Positions 1-8,314 of a stretch of DNA of 64,000 nt are shown here, one piece after another (position 1 is the stretch's first letter; every line of letters starts with the position of its first letter). This stretch comes from Bradyrhizobium sp. LHD-71 (GTDB lineage: Bacteria > Pseudomonadota > Alphaproteobacteria > Rhizobiales > Xanthobacteraceae). Below the pieces are notes generated by a model, which did not search any database, was not told where the DNA came from, and saw only the letters and a program-made list of their open reading frames with translations. The stretch lies in assembly GCF_031157255.1 (NCBI RefSeq), contig NZ_JAVIFX010000003.1, forward strand, positions 1 to 64,000. The letters run 5' to 3'. The position numbers and the translations under genes were made by a program.

Positions 1-238
1 TGCGGAGCGGGATGCGGTGGCCGTTACGATGCCGGGCCTTGGAAAGCGCCGGAGAAATCCGTGTGATGCCCGAAGGCAATCAAGACGCCGGTACGACGGA
101 CGGACGGTCCAAGTGCATGCCCGGGCGACAGTTCGCACGAACCGGGCGAAGCCAGCGAAAGTGGCGAGGCCCGGGGGCATGCAGCAAGCCGTGCAAGAAC
201 CATCGCGTGCGGAGCGCAGGCGTTGAGCCTCCTCCGTG

Positions 239-325
239 GCTTGCCGTGTGCCCCAAAAGGCATACGGCCGCCGTGTGCTTCCCAAAGGCATACGGCTGCC
301 GTGTGGTCCAAAGCCACACGGCGCC
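239..325. repeat. Tandem GC-rich repeat, about 28 bp unit, three partial copies
   Basis: Near-identical units built on CCCAAAGGCATACGGC and GCCGTGTG follow each other at about 251-277 and 279-305, with a partial inverted copy (AAGCCACACGGC) at about 310-321. Each unit can pair with its neighbour because GCCGTGTG and CACACGGC are complementary. I see no credible gene in the first 480 bases; the open frames there look like shadows of the repeats. Blocks like this are familiar from Bradyrhizobium intergenic regions. Confidence 0.55.
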
Positions 326-439
326 GCGGGCGCGGTGAAACGCCCTTGCGTTCCGCACAGCCCTTTCGGGCCAAAGGAAAGCACAAGACGACCGGCAAGC
401 CCCAGGCCGGACATGAACAGGGGGCGATAAGTTACGCCT

Positions 440-526
440 GTAGCCCGCATGAGCGCAGCGATATGCGGGGCTGACTATCGTTACAGCGAGGCTTCCCCGG
501 ATGTCGCTGCGCTCATCCGGGCTACA
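440..526. repeat. REP/BIME-like inverted repeat, copy 1
   Basis: GTAGCCCGCATGAGCGCAGC begins the left arm, and the right arm (about 496-526) is its near-perfect inverse ending in ATCCGGGCTAC. Between them is a loop of about 25 bases. Related copies occur at 3568-3648 and 5975-6047, always between genes. This is a dispersed extragenic palindromic element, not a coding region. Confidence 0.8.
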
Positions 527-569
527 GGCACAGGTTCTTCGACAATTGAACAGACGACGACGCAGCCAC

Positions 570-1571
570 CTACGCCGTCCGCTCCTTTCGCGGCAGGAGG
601 CCCTTGAACGCCTTCCATGCCGGCGCCAGCACGTAGCCGATCAGCGGGATCAGCGCGCCGCCGATCGCGAGTCCGACAACACCCGCGCACGCCGCGGAGA
701 CGATCCACTCGACCGCACCGGCTATTGCCGGCAGCGCGCGCGCGGCGGAAAGCGCCGCCTCGTGGATGATGTGCTCCAGCGTGTGCAGGCCGTAAGAGTC
801 GAGGCCGTGTACGATGATGCCGCCGCCGACCCAGATCATCGCCGCGGTGCCGACGATGCTGAGCGCCTTCAACAGCACCGGCATGGCGAGCACCAGGCCG
901 CGGCCGATCGCCCGGCTCGCCATGCCGAGCGCATGCGGGCTCCGGTTGCTGGCGAGCGCAACGCCGAAATCGTCCGCCTTGACGATCAGCGCCACCACGC
1001 CATAGACGGCCACCGTAATGCCGATGCCGACCACGGCCAGGATCACCGCCTTGCTGACGAAGCTGCCGTCCGGAATCGCCGCGAGCGCGATCGCCATGAT
1101 CTCGGCCGAGAGGATGAAGTCGGTCTTGATGGCGCTGGCGATCTTCTCGTCCTCGAGCGTCTTCGGGTCGATCGCCACCGAGCCGAGTTCGGCTTCATGG
1201 GCGTGCGCCGCATGCGGCACGATCGCCTCGTACACTTTCTCGGCGCCCTCGTAGCAGAGGTAGGCGCCGCCGATCATCAACAGCGGCGTGACGGCCGCGG
1301 GAAGAAAGTAGGCGAGCGCCAGTGCCGCGGGAAGCAGGATCAGAAGCTTGTTGCGCAGCGAGCCGAGCGCGATGCGATAGACGATCGGCAGCTCGCGCGC
1401 CGCGGTGAAGCCGACCACATAGCGCGGCGTCACCGCCGCATCGTCGATCACCACGCCCGCAGCCTTCGCCCCGGCCTTGGCGGCCTGGGTCGCCACATCG
1501 TCGAGCGACGCCGCCGCCACCTTGGCAATCGCAGCGACATCATCAAGAAGGGCGATCAGTCCAATGCTCAA
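570..1571 (-). CDS. DUF808 family inner-membrane protein (YedI-like)
   Basis: A 333-residue integral membrane protein of the DUF808/YedI family, whose function is unknown. The N-terminus (SIGLIALLDDVAAIAK, then the conserved DDVA segment) and the LLMIGGAYLCYEGAEK segment are characteristic. Several hydrophobic helices alternate with short loops, including ones near residues 80-110, 155-200 and 285-320. The start is TTG at 1571, preceded by an AGGA ribosome-binding site seven bases upstream; no ATG is better placed. It stands alone between two repeat-rich gaps, so the neighbours say nothing about its role. Confidence 0.88.
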   Translation of the reverse strand: MSIGLIALLDDVAAIAKVAAASLDDVATQAAKAGAKAAGVVIDDAAVTPRYVVGFTAARELPIVYRIALGSLRNKLLILLPAALALAYFLPAAVTPLLMIGGAYLCYEGAEKVYEAIVPHAAHAHEAELGSVAIDPKTLEDEKIASAIKTDFILSAEIMAIALAAIPDGSFVSKAVILAVVGIGITVAVYGVVALIVKADDFGVALASNRSPHALGMASRAIGRGLVLAMPVLLKALSIVGTAAMIWVGGGIIVHGLDSYGLHTLEHIIHEAALSAARALPAIAGAVEWIVSAACAGVVGLAIGGALIPLIGYVLAPAWKAFKGLLPRKERTA

Positions 1572-1676
1572 CGAAAAGTCCTCACTCTATCTTGTTGGGC
1601 GCCTTTGCGCCTGTCTCCGCCCGCCATAGGGTGTCGCATATCGATTCCTCAGAGATCGCAGCGAACTCGGCGCGCT

Positions 1677-1709
1677 CCCTCTCCTTGGGGAGAGGGTTGG
1701 GATGAGGGG
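1677..1709. repeat. REP-like hairpin (CCCTCTCC..GGAGAGGG), orientation A
   Basis: CCCTCTCC TTGG GGAGAGGG forms a perfect 8-bp stem followed by TTGGGATGAGGGG. The same element recurs inverted at 1802-1834, so the 327-base gap between the DUF808 gene and adc is mostly repeat. Nothing else is seen in that gap. Confidence 0.7.
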
Positions 1710-1801
1710 CACAGGCGTCGATGGTGTCGCACAGCTTATCGCCAAACATATCCTCCTCGGGTCGTGGCGAAGCTCGACCTTCGCATCACAACTGCCGAAC
1801 G

Positions 1802-1834
1802 CCCTCACCCTAGCCCTCTCCCCCGGGAGAGGGG
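1802..1834. repeat. REP-like hairpin, orientation B
   Basis: CCCTCACCCTAGCCCTCTCC followed by CCCGGGAGAGGGG is the inverse of the element at 1677-1709. The CCCTCACCCTA-type element is widespread in intergenic DNA of proteobacteria. The pair could form a larger cruciform and may act as a transcription barrier downstream of adc. Confidence 0.7.
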
Positions 1835-1898
1835 ACACCGCCGAGCGCGTGGTCCTGGTGCACATTCGATAGCCTGCCAGATGCTTGGTCGCGGCTCT

Positions 1899-2672
1899 CT
1901 ACTCCGCCGCCAGCGAAAGCGCGTCGGTCTCCTTGTTATAGTCGTACACGACACGCCCATAGGGCAAGGTCAGGTCGGCGAGGAAGTGATGCGCGCCGAC
2001 AATCCGTCGCACCGGAAAATCGGCGACCGGGGCGTTGACATGCGGAACGAGATGCAGGCGGCCCGGGCCGATCCACGAGCCCTTGACGTGGATGTCGGTG
2101 AGATTGATCGCCACCAGCTGGCAGATCTCGGCGCGGCCGTCGACGCCCGGAATGAGCTTCAGGTTGATCTGCGTCTTCGCCAGCGCGGCCCGGGTCAGCT
2201 CGCCGTTGCCGGCCATCGCTTCGTGCTTGTAGCCCATCGTGCCCATGGCGACCTGCTGGCCCGCATACTCCAGCGTACCGGTGAGCGTATCCTTCACCAC
2301 CTCGAGCTTCGGGTGCGCGTACTTCTTCGGAAAGCCCCAGATCTCGCGGCCCGCCGCGATCGGCGGGTCGTCGTCGAGATACATCTGCGAGACGTAGTTC
2401 ACCTCCTCGCCCTTGAAGCGGGCGGGGACGACGAGGCCAGATTCGGTATAGCTGCCGAAACCGGAGGAGTCCGGCATCTTGATCCACTCGTAGTGCACGA
2501 GCGGCCTGTCGATCGGCTCCAGCGGCTCGGGCAATTCCTCCCTGATCAGCTCCGGGTCGGTCTCGAAGGTGATGATGAGGAATTCGCGGTCGATGAATCG
2601 GTACGGGCCGGCCGGATAGCAGGGCTGCGTGGCCGGCATCGACGAAAGCTTCAGAACCTCGTCCTTGCGCAT
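1899..2672 (-). CDS. adc: Acetoacetate decarboxylase
   Basis: Decarboxylates acetoacetate to acetone and CO2 through a lysine Schiff base. The GFPKKYA motif places the expected adjacent lysine pair at Lys116/Lys117, equivalent to Lys115/Lys116 of the clostridial enzyme, and Glu77 lies in the expected YTESG segment. At 257 residues it has the usual length. The start at 2672 has GGGAG nearby. It lies 12 bases downstream of the 3-hydroxybutyrate dehydrogenase gene on the same strand and is almost certainly co-transcribed, so the pair would process 3-hydroxybutyrate to acetoacetate to acetone. A related ADC-fold enzyme with another substrate cannot be excluded. Confidence 0.88.
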   Translation of the reverse strand: MRKDEVLKLSSMPATQPCYPAGPYRFIDREFLIITFETDPELIREELPEPLEPIDRPLVHYEWIKMPDSSGFGSYTESGLVVPARFKGEEVNYVSQMYLDDDPPIAAGREIWGFPKKYAHPKLEVVKDTLTGTLEYAGQQVAMGTMGYKHEAMAGNGELTRAALAKTQINLKLIPGVDGRAEICQLVAINLTDIHVKGSWIGPGRLHLVPHVNAPVADFPVRRIVGAHHFLADLTLPYGRVVYDYNKETDALSLAAE

Positions 2673-2684
2673 CGGTCGGCTCCC

Positions 2685-3473
2685 TTAATGCGCGGTCCAG
2701 CCGCCGTCGACCGGCAGCGCGATGCCGGTGATCGAGCGCGCATCCTCGGTGCACAGGAACGCAACCGTCGCTGCGATCTCCTCGACGGTGACAAAGCGCT
2801 TGGTCGGCTGGGCTGCGAGCAGCACGTCGGCGACCACCTGTTGTTCGCTGATGCCGCGCGCCTTCGCCGTCTCCGGGATCTGCTTCTCGACCAGCGGCGT
2901 CAGCACGTAGCCGGGACACACGGCGTTGACGGTGATGCCGTGCTCGGCAACTTCGAGCGCCGCCGTCTTGGTCAGTCCGGCGATGCCGTGCTTGGCCGCC
3001 ACATAGGCCGACTTGAAGGGCGAGGCGACCAGCGCATGCGCCGAGGCGACGTTGACGACGCGACCCCACGCATTGCGCTTCATCGCCGGCAGCGCCAGGC
3101 GCGTGGTGTGAAACGCGCTCGAGAGGTTGATGGCAAGAATCGCATCCCACTTCTCGACCGGGAATTCCTCCATCGGCGCGACGTATTGGATGCCGGCATT
3201 GTTGACGAGGATGTCGACGCGTCCGAACTCGCGCTCGGCCTCGGTGATCATGGTGGCGATCGCCGTGCTGTCTGCCATGTTCGCGCCGCTGTAGAGCACC
3301 TTGACGTTATGCCCGTTCGCGATCTCGCTGCGGACGGTTTCGATCTCGTCCTTGTCGCCAAGCCCGTTGAGCATCACGTTCGCGCCGCTCGCGGCCAGCT
3401 TGCGCGCGATGCCAAGCCCGATGCCGCTGGTCGAGCCGGTGACGATGGCGGATTTTCCGGAAAGCGAAGTCAT
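2685..3473 (-). CDS. bdhA: 3-hydroxybutyrate dehydrogenase (SDR family)
   Basis: A classical short-chain dehydrogenase of 262 residues that interconverts (R)-3-hydroxybutyrate and acetoacetate with NAD, the cytosolic step after polyhydroxybutyrate breakdown. It has the cofactor motif TGSTSGIG at the N-terminus, NNAG in the middle, and the catalytic YVAAK with an upstream Ser. The C-terminal VDGGW is typical of this enzyme. The frame is open further upstream, but ATG at 3473 is chosen because AGAAGGGGG lies just before it and the protein then starts MTSLSGK, as family members do. It precedes adc in the same operon and is divergent from the patatin gene. Confidence 0.92.
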   Translation of the reverse strand: MTSLSGKSAIVTGSTSGIGLGIARKLAASGANVMLNGLGDKDEIETVRSEIANGHNVKVLYSGANMADSTAIATMITEAEREFGRVDILVNNAGIQYVAPMEEFPVEKWDAILAINLSSAFHTTRLALPAMKRNAWGRVVNVASAHALVASPFKSAYVAAKHGIAGLTKTAALEVAEHGITVNAVCPGYVLTPLVEKQIPETAKARGISEQQVVADVLLAAQPTKRFVTVEEIAATVAFLCTEDARSITGIALPVDGGWTAH

Positions 3474-3567
3474 GCAAGCCCCCTTCTGATGCATCGCAAA
3501 TCTGTAGGTGGCCTGTCTGACGCCGCTGTGACGCGAGCCTCTCACCCGTCATTGCGAGCGATGGACT

Positions 3568-3648
3568 GTAGCCCGGATGAGCGAAGCGACATCCGGGAGA
3601 CTGGCCTGCCGAGTCACACCCGGATGTCGCTTCGCTCATCCGGGCTAC
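3568..3648. repeat. REP/BIME-like inverted repeat, copy 2
   Basis: GTAGCCCGGATGAGCGAAGC and its inverse ending in CATCCGGGCTAC face each other across about 20 bases. A short GTCATTGCGAGCG element abuts it on the left. The element sits in the gap between the divergent bdhA and patatin genes, so any promoters lie at its edges. Confidence 0.85.
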
Positions 3649-3744
3649 GCGTCTCGCGCAACGACAATCGCAACGAATCCGTCACATCGGCGTCATTGCC
3701 AGCGGGAATCGTAATGGCCGTGCATTCAGGAACAGGGGGCTGAC

Positions 3745-4917
3745 ATGGACGCACGGACATCGGACACGCTCGATCGAGGTGTTGCCATCGCCGCACGGCA
3801 GTGGCGGCCGGAGCGCTGCGATCGGGTGGCGCTGGTATTGCAGGGTGGCGGCGCGCTCGGCGCCTATCAGGCCGGCGTCTACGAGGCGCTGCACGAGGCG
3901 GGCCTCGAGCCGGACTGGCTGTGCGGCGTGTCGATCGGCGCGATCAACAGCGCCATCATCGCCGGCAACCCGCCGGAGCGTCGCCTGGAAAACCTGAAAG
4001 CCTTCTGGAACAGGATCACCAGCCGCAAGGTCTGGCACTACACGCCGGATGGCGACGTCTATCGCAAGGCGCGCAACCTGACGAGCTCGATGATGACGGC
4101 GACGCTCGGCCAGCCGGGCTTCTTCACGCCGCACCAGGTGACGCCGTGGTTCAGCCCGGCCGGCGCGCAGACCGCGACCAGCTACTACGATACCTCACCG
4201 CTGCGGCAGACGCTGCTCGAGCTGGTCGACTTCGACCTGATCAACGCGCGGAAAGTGCACTTCGCGGTCGGTGCGGTGAACGTGCTGACCGGCAACTTCC
4301 TTTACTTCGACAACGTCAAGGAAGTGATCGAGCCGGAGCATGTGATGGCGAGCGGCGCGCTGCCGCCGGCATTGCCGATGGTGCGGATCGGCACCGATCA
4401 TTTCTGGGACGGCGGCATCGTCTCCAACACGCCGCTGCAGCACCTGCTCGATCAGGACGACCGGTTGAACTCGCTGGTGTTTCAGGTTGATCTTTTCAGC
4501 GCGCGCGGCGTGCTGCCGCGCGACATCCAGGAGGTGATGGCGCGGCACAAGGACATCGTCTACTCCTCGCGCACGCGCTACAATACCGACGTCTACCGGC
4601 GCATGAACGACCTGAAGACCAGCCTCTACCAGGCGCTGGCGAAGGTGCCGGAGGAGTTGCTGACAGAGCAGGAGCGCGCCACGCGCGATCATCTGGCCGA
4701 TCTGCCCGAGATCGCCATCCTGCAACTGATCTACCAGCAGACCGCCTATGAAGGGCACGCCAAGGACTACGAATTCTCGGCGACGTCGATGCGCGAGCAC
4801 TGGCAGAGCGGTCTCGACGACACGCGCCGCACCCTGAAGCGGCGGGACTGGCTGGAGATGCCGCCGCAAGGTGGCGGCGTCGTCATCCGCGACGTGCATC
4901 GGGAGAGGGACTACTGA
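3745..4917 (+). CDS. Patatin-like phospholipase (with DUF3734-type tail)
   Basis: A 390-residue serine hydrolase of the patatin family, which cleaves acyl esters with a Ser-Asp dyad. The oxyanion-hole motif GGGALGAYQ is near residue 34, the nucleophile elbow GVSIG near residue 66, and the catalytic Asp in DGG near residue 214. The tail of about 100 residues after the catalytic domain fits the DUF3734 extension seen in alphaproteobacterial patatins. There is no signal peptide, so it is predicted cytoplasmic. It is divergent from bdhA-adc. The association with 3-hydroxybutyrate metabolism suggests a link with storage-polymer or lipid turnover, but that is inference. An AGGGGG ribosome site precedes ATG 3745. 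Confidence 0.9.
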   Translation: MDARTSDTLDRGVAIAARQWRPERCDRVALVLQGGGALGAYQAGVYEALHEAGLEPDWLCGVSIGAINSAIIAGNPPERRLENLKAFWNRITSRKVWHYTPDGDVYRKARNLTSSMMTATLGQPGFFTPHQVTPWFSPAGAQTATSYYDTSPLRQTLLELVDFDLINARKVHFAVGAVNVLTGNFLYFDNVKEVIEPEHVMASGALPPALPMVRIGTDHFWDGGIVSNTPLQHLLDQDDRLNSLVFQVDLFSARGVLPRDIQEVMARHKDIVYSSRTRYNTDVYRRMNDLKTSLYQALAKVPEELLTEQERATRDHLADLPEIAILQLIYQQTAYEGHAKDYEFSATSMREHWQSGLDDTRRTLKRRDWLEMPPQGGGVVIRDVHRERDY

Positions 4918-4948
4918 CTCCATCGGCCATCACGACGATGTATCCGTC

Positions 4949-5953
4949 ATGTGTGTATCGCGTTCGTTCCTGCTCGCCGCCTTCTTTCTCCAGGGTGCCG
5001 ATGCGCTGGCCGCCGATCGAAGCATCAAGGCGGCGCCGGCCGTCACCATGTTGCCCGCCGTGTGCGTCAGATCCGAGCCATCGCCCGGCACGCCCGAGGT
5101 GCCGGGCGGCGACATCTTCGGGATGCTCAGTCCGAGCGACATCGGCGATCCGTGCAGTCTCAGTTATGCGGCTGAAATCACCGGCCGCACCGGCAAGCGC
5201 GACGGCCGCTACGTCGCGACGACCAAGAAATCGCAATTGACCTACACGCACTCGCAGCAGCTGTCGTTTGCCGCTTCGCCATTCGTCAGCGCCTTCCAAT
5301 GGAAGGATGTCGGCGGCAATCACGATGCGCTCAAGGGGGCGGGCGCGGGCGTCGAGCGCAGCAGCCTGAACACGGTCGACTTCGACGGCGTGTCGTTTGA
5401 GGCCAGCTGGCGGGTGCTGTCGCGCTCGTTGCAGCAGCCGCTCGCCGTGACGCTGTCGACGGAGCCGCGCTGGTTTCGCCGCGACGCCATCACCGGCTAC
5501 CGCGCCGATTCCGGGCAGGTCGAGTTGAAGCTGTTCGCCGACATAGCGCTGAGCGAGCACTGGTTCGTGGCGGTGAATGCGAATTACGGCTTCGGCACCC
5601 AGCGGCTGAAGATTCCCAGGGCCGAACTGCAGAAGGGATCGGCCTACGGGGTGGCGACCGCGCTGACATTCCAGGCCTGGAAGGACGAGACGGCCGCTGT
5701 GCAGGCCGTGTTCATCGGCGTCGAGGCGCGCTACGTGCAGGGGTTCTCGGGGCTGACCCTCAATTTCCGGGTCGGCGAGGCGCTGTTCGCCGGCCCGACG
5801 CTGGCGATCGCGTTCAAGGGCGGATCAATGCTGAACCTCGTCTGGTCGCCGCAGCTTGGCGGCCACGCCTGGCCGCCAAGCGCGCCCGGTCCGCTCGATT
5901 GCGACAACTTCGAGCGACATCAGTTCAGGATCAAGTTCGCGACGCCGTTGTGA
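4949..5953 (+). CDS. Secreted or outer-membrane beta-rich protein, function unknown
   Basis: I do not recognise the family. The protein has about 334 residues and starts with a signal-peptide-like segment (SFLLAAFFLQGADALAA). A low-complexity linker follows, then a long region of alternating hydrophobic and aromatic residues (WFVAVNANYGFG, AVQAVFIGVEARYVQG, FAGPTLAIAFKGG) that suggests beta strands of a small outer-membrane barrel. ATG 4949 is preferred over upstream in-frame ATGs because it places the signal sequence at the N-terminus. It begins 31 bases after the patatin stop and may be co-transcribed with it. Confidence 0.7.
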   Translation: MCVSRSFLLAAFFLQGADALAADRSIKAAPAVTMLPAVCVRSEPSPGTPEVPGGDIFGMLSPSDIGDPCSLSYAAEITGRTGKRDGRYVATTKKSQLTYTHSQQLSFAASPFVSAFQWKDVGGNHDALKGAGAGVERSSLNTVDFDGVSFEASWRVLSRSLQQPLAVTLSTEPRWFRRDAITGYRADSGQVELKLFADIALSEHWFVAVNANYGFGTQRLKIPRAELQKGSAYGVATALTFQAWKDETAAVQAVFIGVEARYVQGFSGLTLNFRVGEALFAGPTLAIAFKGGSMLNLVWSPQLGGHAWPPSAPGPLDCDNFERHQFRIKFATPL

Positions 5954-5974
5954 TGATCGTCATTGCGAGGAGCT

Positions 5975-6047
5975 GTAGCCCGCATAAGCGAAGCGCCATG
6001 CGGGGCCGACTCTCAACCCGGATGTCGCTTGCGCTCATCCGGGCTAC
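5975..6047. repeat. REP/BIME-like inverted repeat, copy 3
   Basis: GTAGCCCGCATAAGCGAAGC and the inverse arm ending CATCCGGGCTAC flank a short spacer; CGTCATTGCGAGGAGC abuts it on the left. It lies between the convergent ends of the beta-rich protein gene and pstS, a position typical for such elements. Confidence 0.8.
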
Positions 6048-6057
6048 GGTCTTGAGC

Positions 6058-7152
6058 TCAGCTCGAGAACTTGAAGCTCGTCGCCCAGTACGCCTTGATG
6101 TCGGAGACGAGCGACGACGGCAGCGGCACGTAGCCGAGATGCGCTGCGTCGGCTGCGCCACGCTCCAGCGCCCATTGCAGGAAGTTGAGCGTCGCGCGCG
6201 AGCGTTGCGATCCGCCGCTCTTCTTCATCTGCGCGAACACCGTCACCACCATCGGATAGGCGGTCTCGCCGGGCGCATCGACCAGCAGCTGGTCGAAATC
6301 GGTCGTGCCGCTCCAGGTCGCGCTGCTCGCTGCGGCCTGGAAGGCGAGCGGCTCCGGCTTGATGAACTGGCCGGCGCGGTTCTGGATGCTGGCATAGCTC
6401 AGCTTCGCCTGAAGCGCCTGGGCGAACTCCACATAGCCGATGGCATTGGCTGTCTGCTTCACCGTCTGCGCCATGCCGTCGTTGCCCTTGGCGGCGGCGC
6501 CGACCGGCCATTTGACGAGGAGATCCGAACCGACCTTGTCCTTCCAGTCCGGGCTGACGCGCGAGAGATAGGCCGTGAAGTTGAACGTGGTGCCCGAGCC
6601 GTCGCTGCGCCGGACGACCGCGATCGGCGCATCGGGCAGCTTCAGCGTCGGGTTGATCGCCTTGATCGCCGGGTCGCTCCAGGTCGAAACCTTGCCGAGG
6701 AAGATGTCGGCGAGCAGCGGTCCGGTGAACTTGATCTCACCAGGGGCGACGCCGGGGAGATTGACGACCGCGACCACGCCACCGATCACGATCGGAAACT
6801 GGCCAAGCCCGAGCTTTGCGAGCTCGGCGGAATTCAGCGGGGCGTCGGACGCGCCGAAATCGACCGCGCCTTCGCGCGCACGCATGGTCCCGGCGAGCGA
6901 GCCGCTCGGCTCGTAGTCGAGCACAGGTCCTGCCGGCGGATCCTCAAGTCCGGAGTTCGGCGCCGGATAGTCGCCGCCGCCCGCTTTCCAGCGCTGGTAA
7001 CCGACCGCCCACTTGGAAATGATCGGAAATGCGAAGGTCGAGCCGGCGCCGGTCACTGCGGCGTTTCCGGCGATCTCCTGCGCACGCACCGGCGCGGTGG
7101 CGAGACCGGCGACAAGCGACAGGGCGAGACACGATGCGGCCAGCAATCTCAT
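6058..7152 (-). CDS. pstS: Periplasmic phosphate-binding protein PstS
   Basis: The high-affinity phosphate-binding subunit of a Pst ABC importer, exported to the periplasm. The 364-residue protein has a signal peptide (LLAASCLALSLVAGLATAPVRA) followed by the PstS signature GAGSTFAFPIISKW. Other family marks are VDFGASDAPL and RSDGSGTTFNFT, which carry phosphate-contacting residues. GGAGCC precedes ATG 7152. A candidate PHO box lies 41 bases upstream at 7193-7210. No pstC, pstA or pstB is present in the window. This is the last gene of a minus-strand group with a K+ channel, a second PstS-like protein and a Na/Pi symporter. Confidence 0.95.
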   Translation of the reverse strand: MRLLAASCLALSLVAGLATAPVRAQEIAGNAAVTGAGSTFAFPIISKWAVGYQRWKAGGGDYPAPNSGLEDPPAGPVLDYEPSGSLAGTMRAREGAVDFGASDAPLNSAELAKLGLGQFPIVIGGVVAVVNLPGVAPGEIKFTGPLLADIFLGKVSTWSDPAIKAINPTLKLPDAPIAVVRRSDGSGTTFNFTAYLSRVSPDWKDKVGSDLLVKWPVGAAAKGNDGMAQTVKQTANAIGYVEFAQALQAKLSYASIQNRAGQFIKPEPLAFQAAASSATWSGTTDFDQLLVDAPGETAYPMVVTVFAQMKKSGGSQRSRATLNFLQWALERGAADAAHLGYVPLPSSLVSDIKAYWATSFKFSS

Positions 7153-7192
7153 GGGGAGGCTCCTTCGTTTCGAATTCGATTAGGGACGACGG

Positions 7193-7210
7193 GTGACACG
7201 GGCATGACGC
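7193..7210 (-). promoter_or_regulatory. Candidate PHO box upstream of pstS
   Basis: On the minus strand the site reads GCGTCAT GCCC GTGTCAC: two PhoB half-sites of the CTGTCA(T/C) type separated by four bases (5/7 and 6/7 matches). It is 41 bases before the pstS start and just downstream of the preceding gene's stop. PhoB control of pstS is well established in proteobacteria. Confidence 0.65.
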
Positions 7211-8314
7211 TCACGGCTCGTTGGCTGTTCCGACATATTTCTGAACGACATCCTTCCAAGCTGGCCCATGCACGATCTTCAAGAGCGCGCGGTTGATCGG
7301 CTCCGTCAGCGGGCTGCCTTGCGGCAACGCGATGGCGTAGTCGCGCACGGCGAGCGTGTGCGGCAGGATCTGCAGCTCGCGCCAACCATAGGTCTTGATC
7401 ATATGGCCGAGGATCGCGCGCTCGTGCACCAGCGCTTGCACGTCGCCCCGCTGCAGCGCCTTGCTGGCCTGGATCACAAACGGGTAGTTGCGCACGGTCA
7501 GGCCCTGCAGCGACGACCATTCCTCGCCCGTCGTGCCTGCGACGACCGCGACCCGGGCGCGTGGCAGATCGTTCGGACCGGTGACGCCGGTCTTGAGCTG
7601 GCCGACGACGAACGACGACGCCAGCGTTGCCGAAAACACCGAAACGAGAAAGATGCTGGAGAACATCCAGAGCAGCGCCAGAGTGCGGCCGCCCCAGCCG
7701 ATCGGCACCTTGTCGCCGTAGCCGGTCGTGGTCATGGTGACCGCCGCCCACCAGATACCGTCGCCGACGCCTGGCAGGAAGCGCTGATCGAAGTGAGCGC
7801 CCTGGCGGCGCTCCAGCAGCCAGATCGATGCGCCGACGGCGACCAGCAGCGCGACCAACCCGCCGACGATGGCGGCCGTGCGAAGCGTCATCAGGTTGCC
7901 GATCGTCGCCAGCAGGCCGCCGTCCGGTTCGGTCCGCACCAGGATGCCAAGGCCTGCGGAGAAGTAAGGGTGCGTGAAGTCGAAATGGGTCTCGGCGTCA
8001 TGGGTGATCGGGATCGCCGCCAGCGCCGCATCGATCTCGCCTCGCTCAAGCGCTTCGAGCAGGCCCGCAGGATCGTAGTCGAACTCGCGCAACTCGATCG
8101 GCGCCTTCAATTCGGCGGCGATCTGTTGCCCCAGCTCGATGCTGAGGCCGTGCCACTGGCCATCGTCGCCGCGAAGCACGAACGGCGGCACGCGCATGGT
8201 GCCGACGACAATCTTGCCGGCCTCGGTGCCGACACGGGCCTGTGCCAGTGACGGGTCTGCACCGGTGCACAGGATGGCCGCGATCAGGGCGAAGATTCGG
8301 GCTAGCGACCTCAT
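7211..8314 (-). CDS. Glutamate-receptor-like (GluR0-type) ligand-gated K+ channel
   Basis: A 367-residue protein with prokaryotic ionotropic-glutamate-receptor architecture. Residues 1-25 are a signal peptide. Residues 33-130 are the first lobe of a periplasmic binding domain, and 145-168 are TM1. The pore loop at 185-205 carries the K+ filter TTTGYGD at 195-201. Residues 208-238 are TM2, ending in SATLASSF, which resembles the SYTANLAAF gate of animal receptors. Residues 245-362 are the second binding lobe. The arginine that normally holds the ligand alpha-carboxylate, in the ITxxR segment, is Ala107 here (ITHDAE), so the ligand may not be an amino acid. ATG 8314 overlaps the upstream stop by four bases, so the gene is coupled to the PstS-like gene. 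Confidence 0.88.
   Translation of the reverse strand: MRSLARIFALIAAILCTGADPSLAQARVGTEAGKIVVGTMRVPPFVLRGDDGQWHGLSIELGQQIAAELKAPIELREFDYDPAGLLEALERGEIDAALAAIPITHDAETHFDFTHPYFSAGLGILVRTEPDGGLLATIGNLMTLRTAAIVGGLVALLVAVGASIWLLERRQGAHFDQRFLPGVGDGIWWAAVTMTTTGYGDKVPIGWGGRTLALLWMFSSIFLVSVFSATLASSFVVGQLKTGVTGPNDLPRARVAVVAGTTGEEWSSLQGLTVRNYPFVIQASKALQRGDVQALVHERAILGHMIKTYGWRELQILPHTLAVRDYAIALPQGSPLTEPINRALLKIVHGPAWKDVVQKYVGTANEP

Noticed and set aside
239-325. Possible CRISPR-like array
   Set aside because: Only about three units with no spacers of constant length; it is a tandem palindromic repeat.
501-3743. A 1080-codon plus-strand open frame
   Set aside because: It runs antisense through DUF808, adc and bdhA, is Arg/Asp-rich with no recognisable domain, and is explained by high GC content (few stop codons).
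5899-7296. A 465-codon frame opposite pstS
   Set aside because: Low-complexity Arg/Asp-rich shadow of pstS with no domain; pstS has a signal peptide, ribosome site and PHO box.
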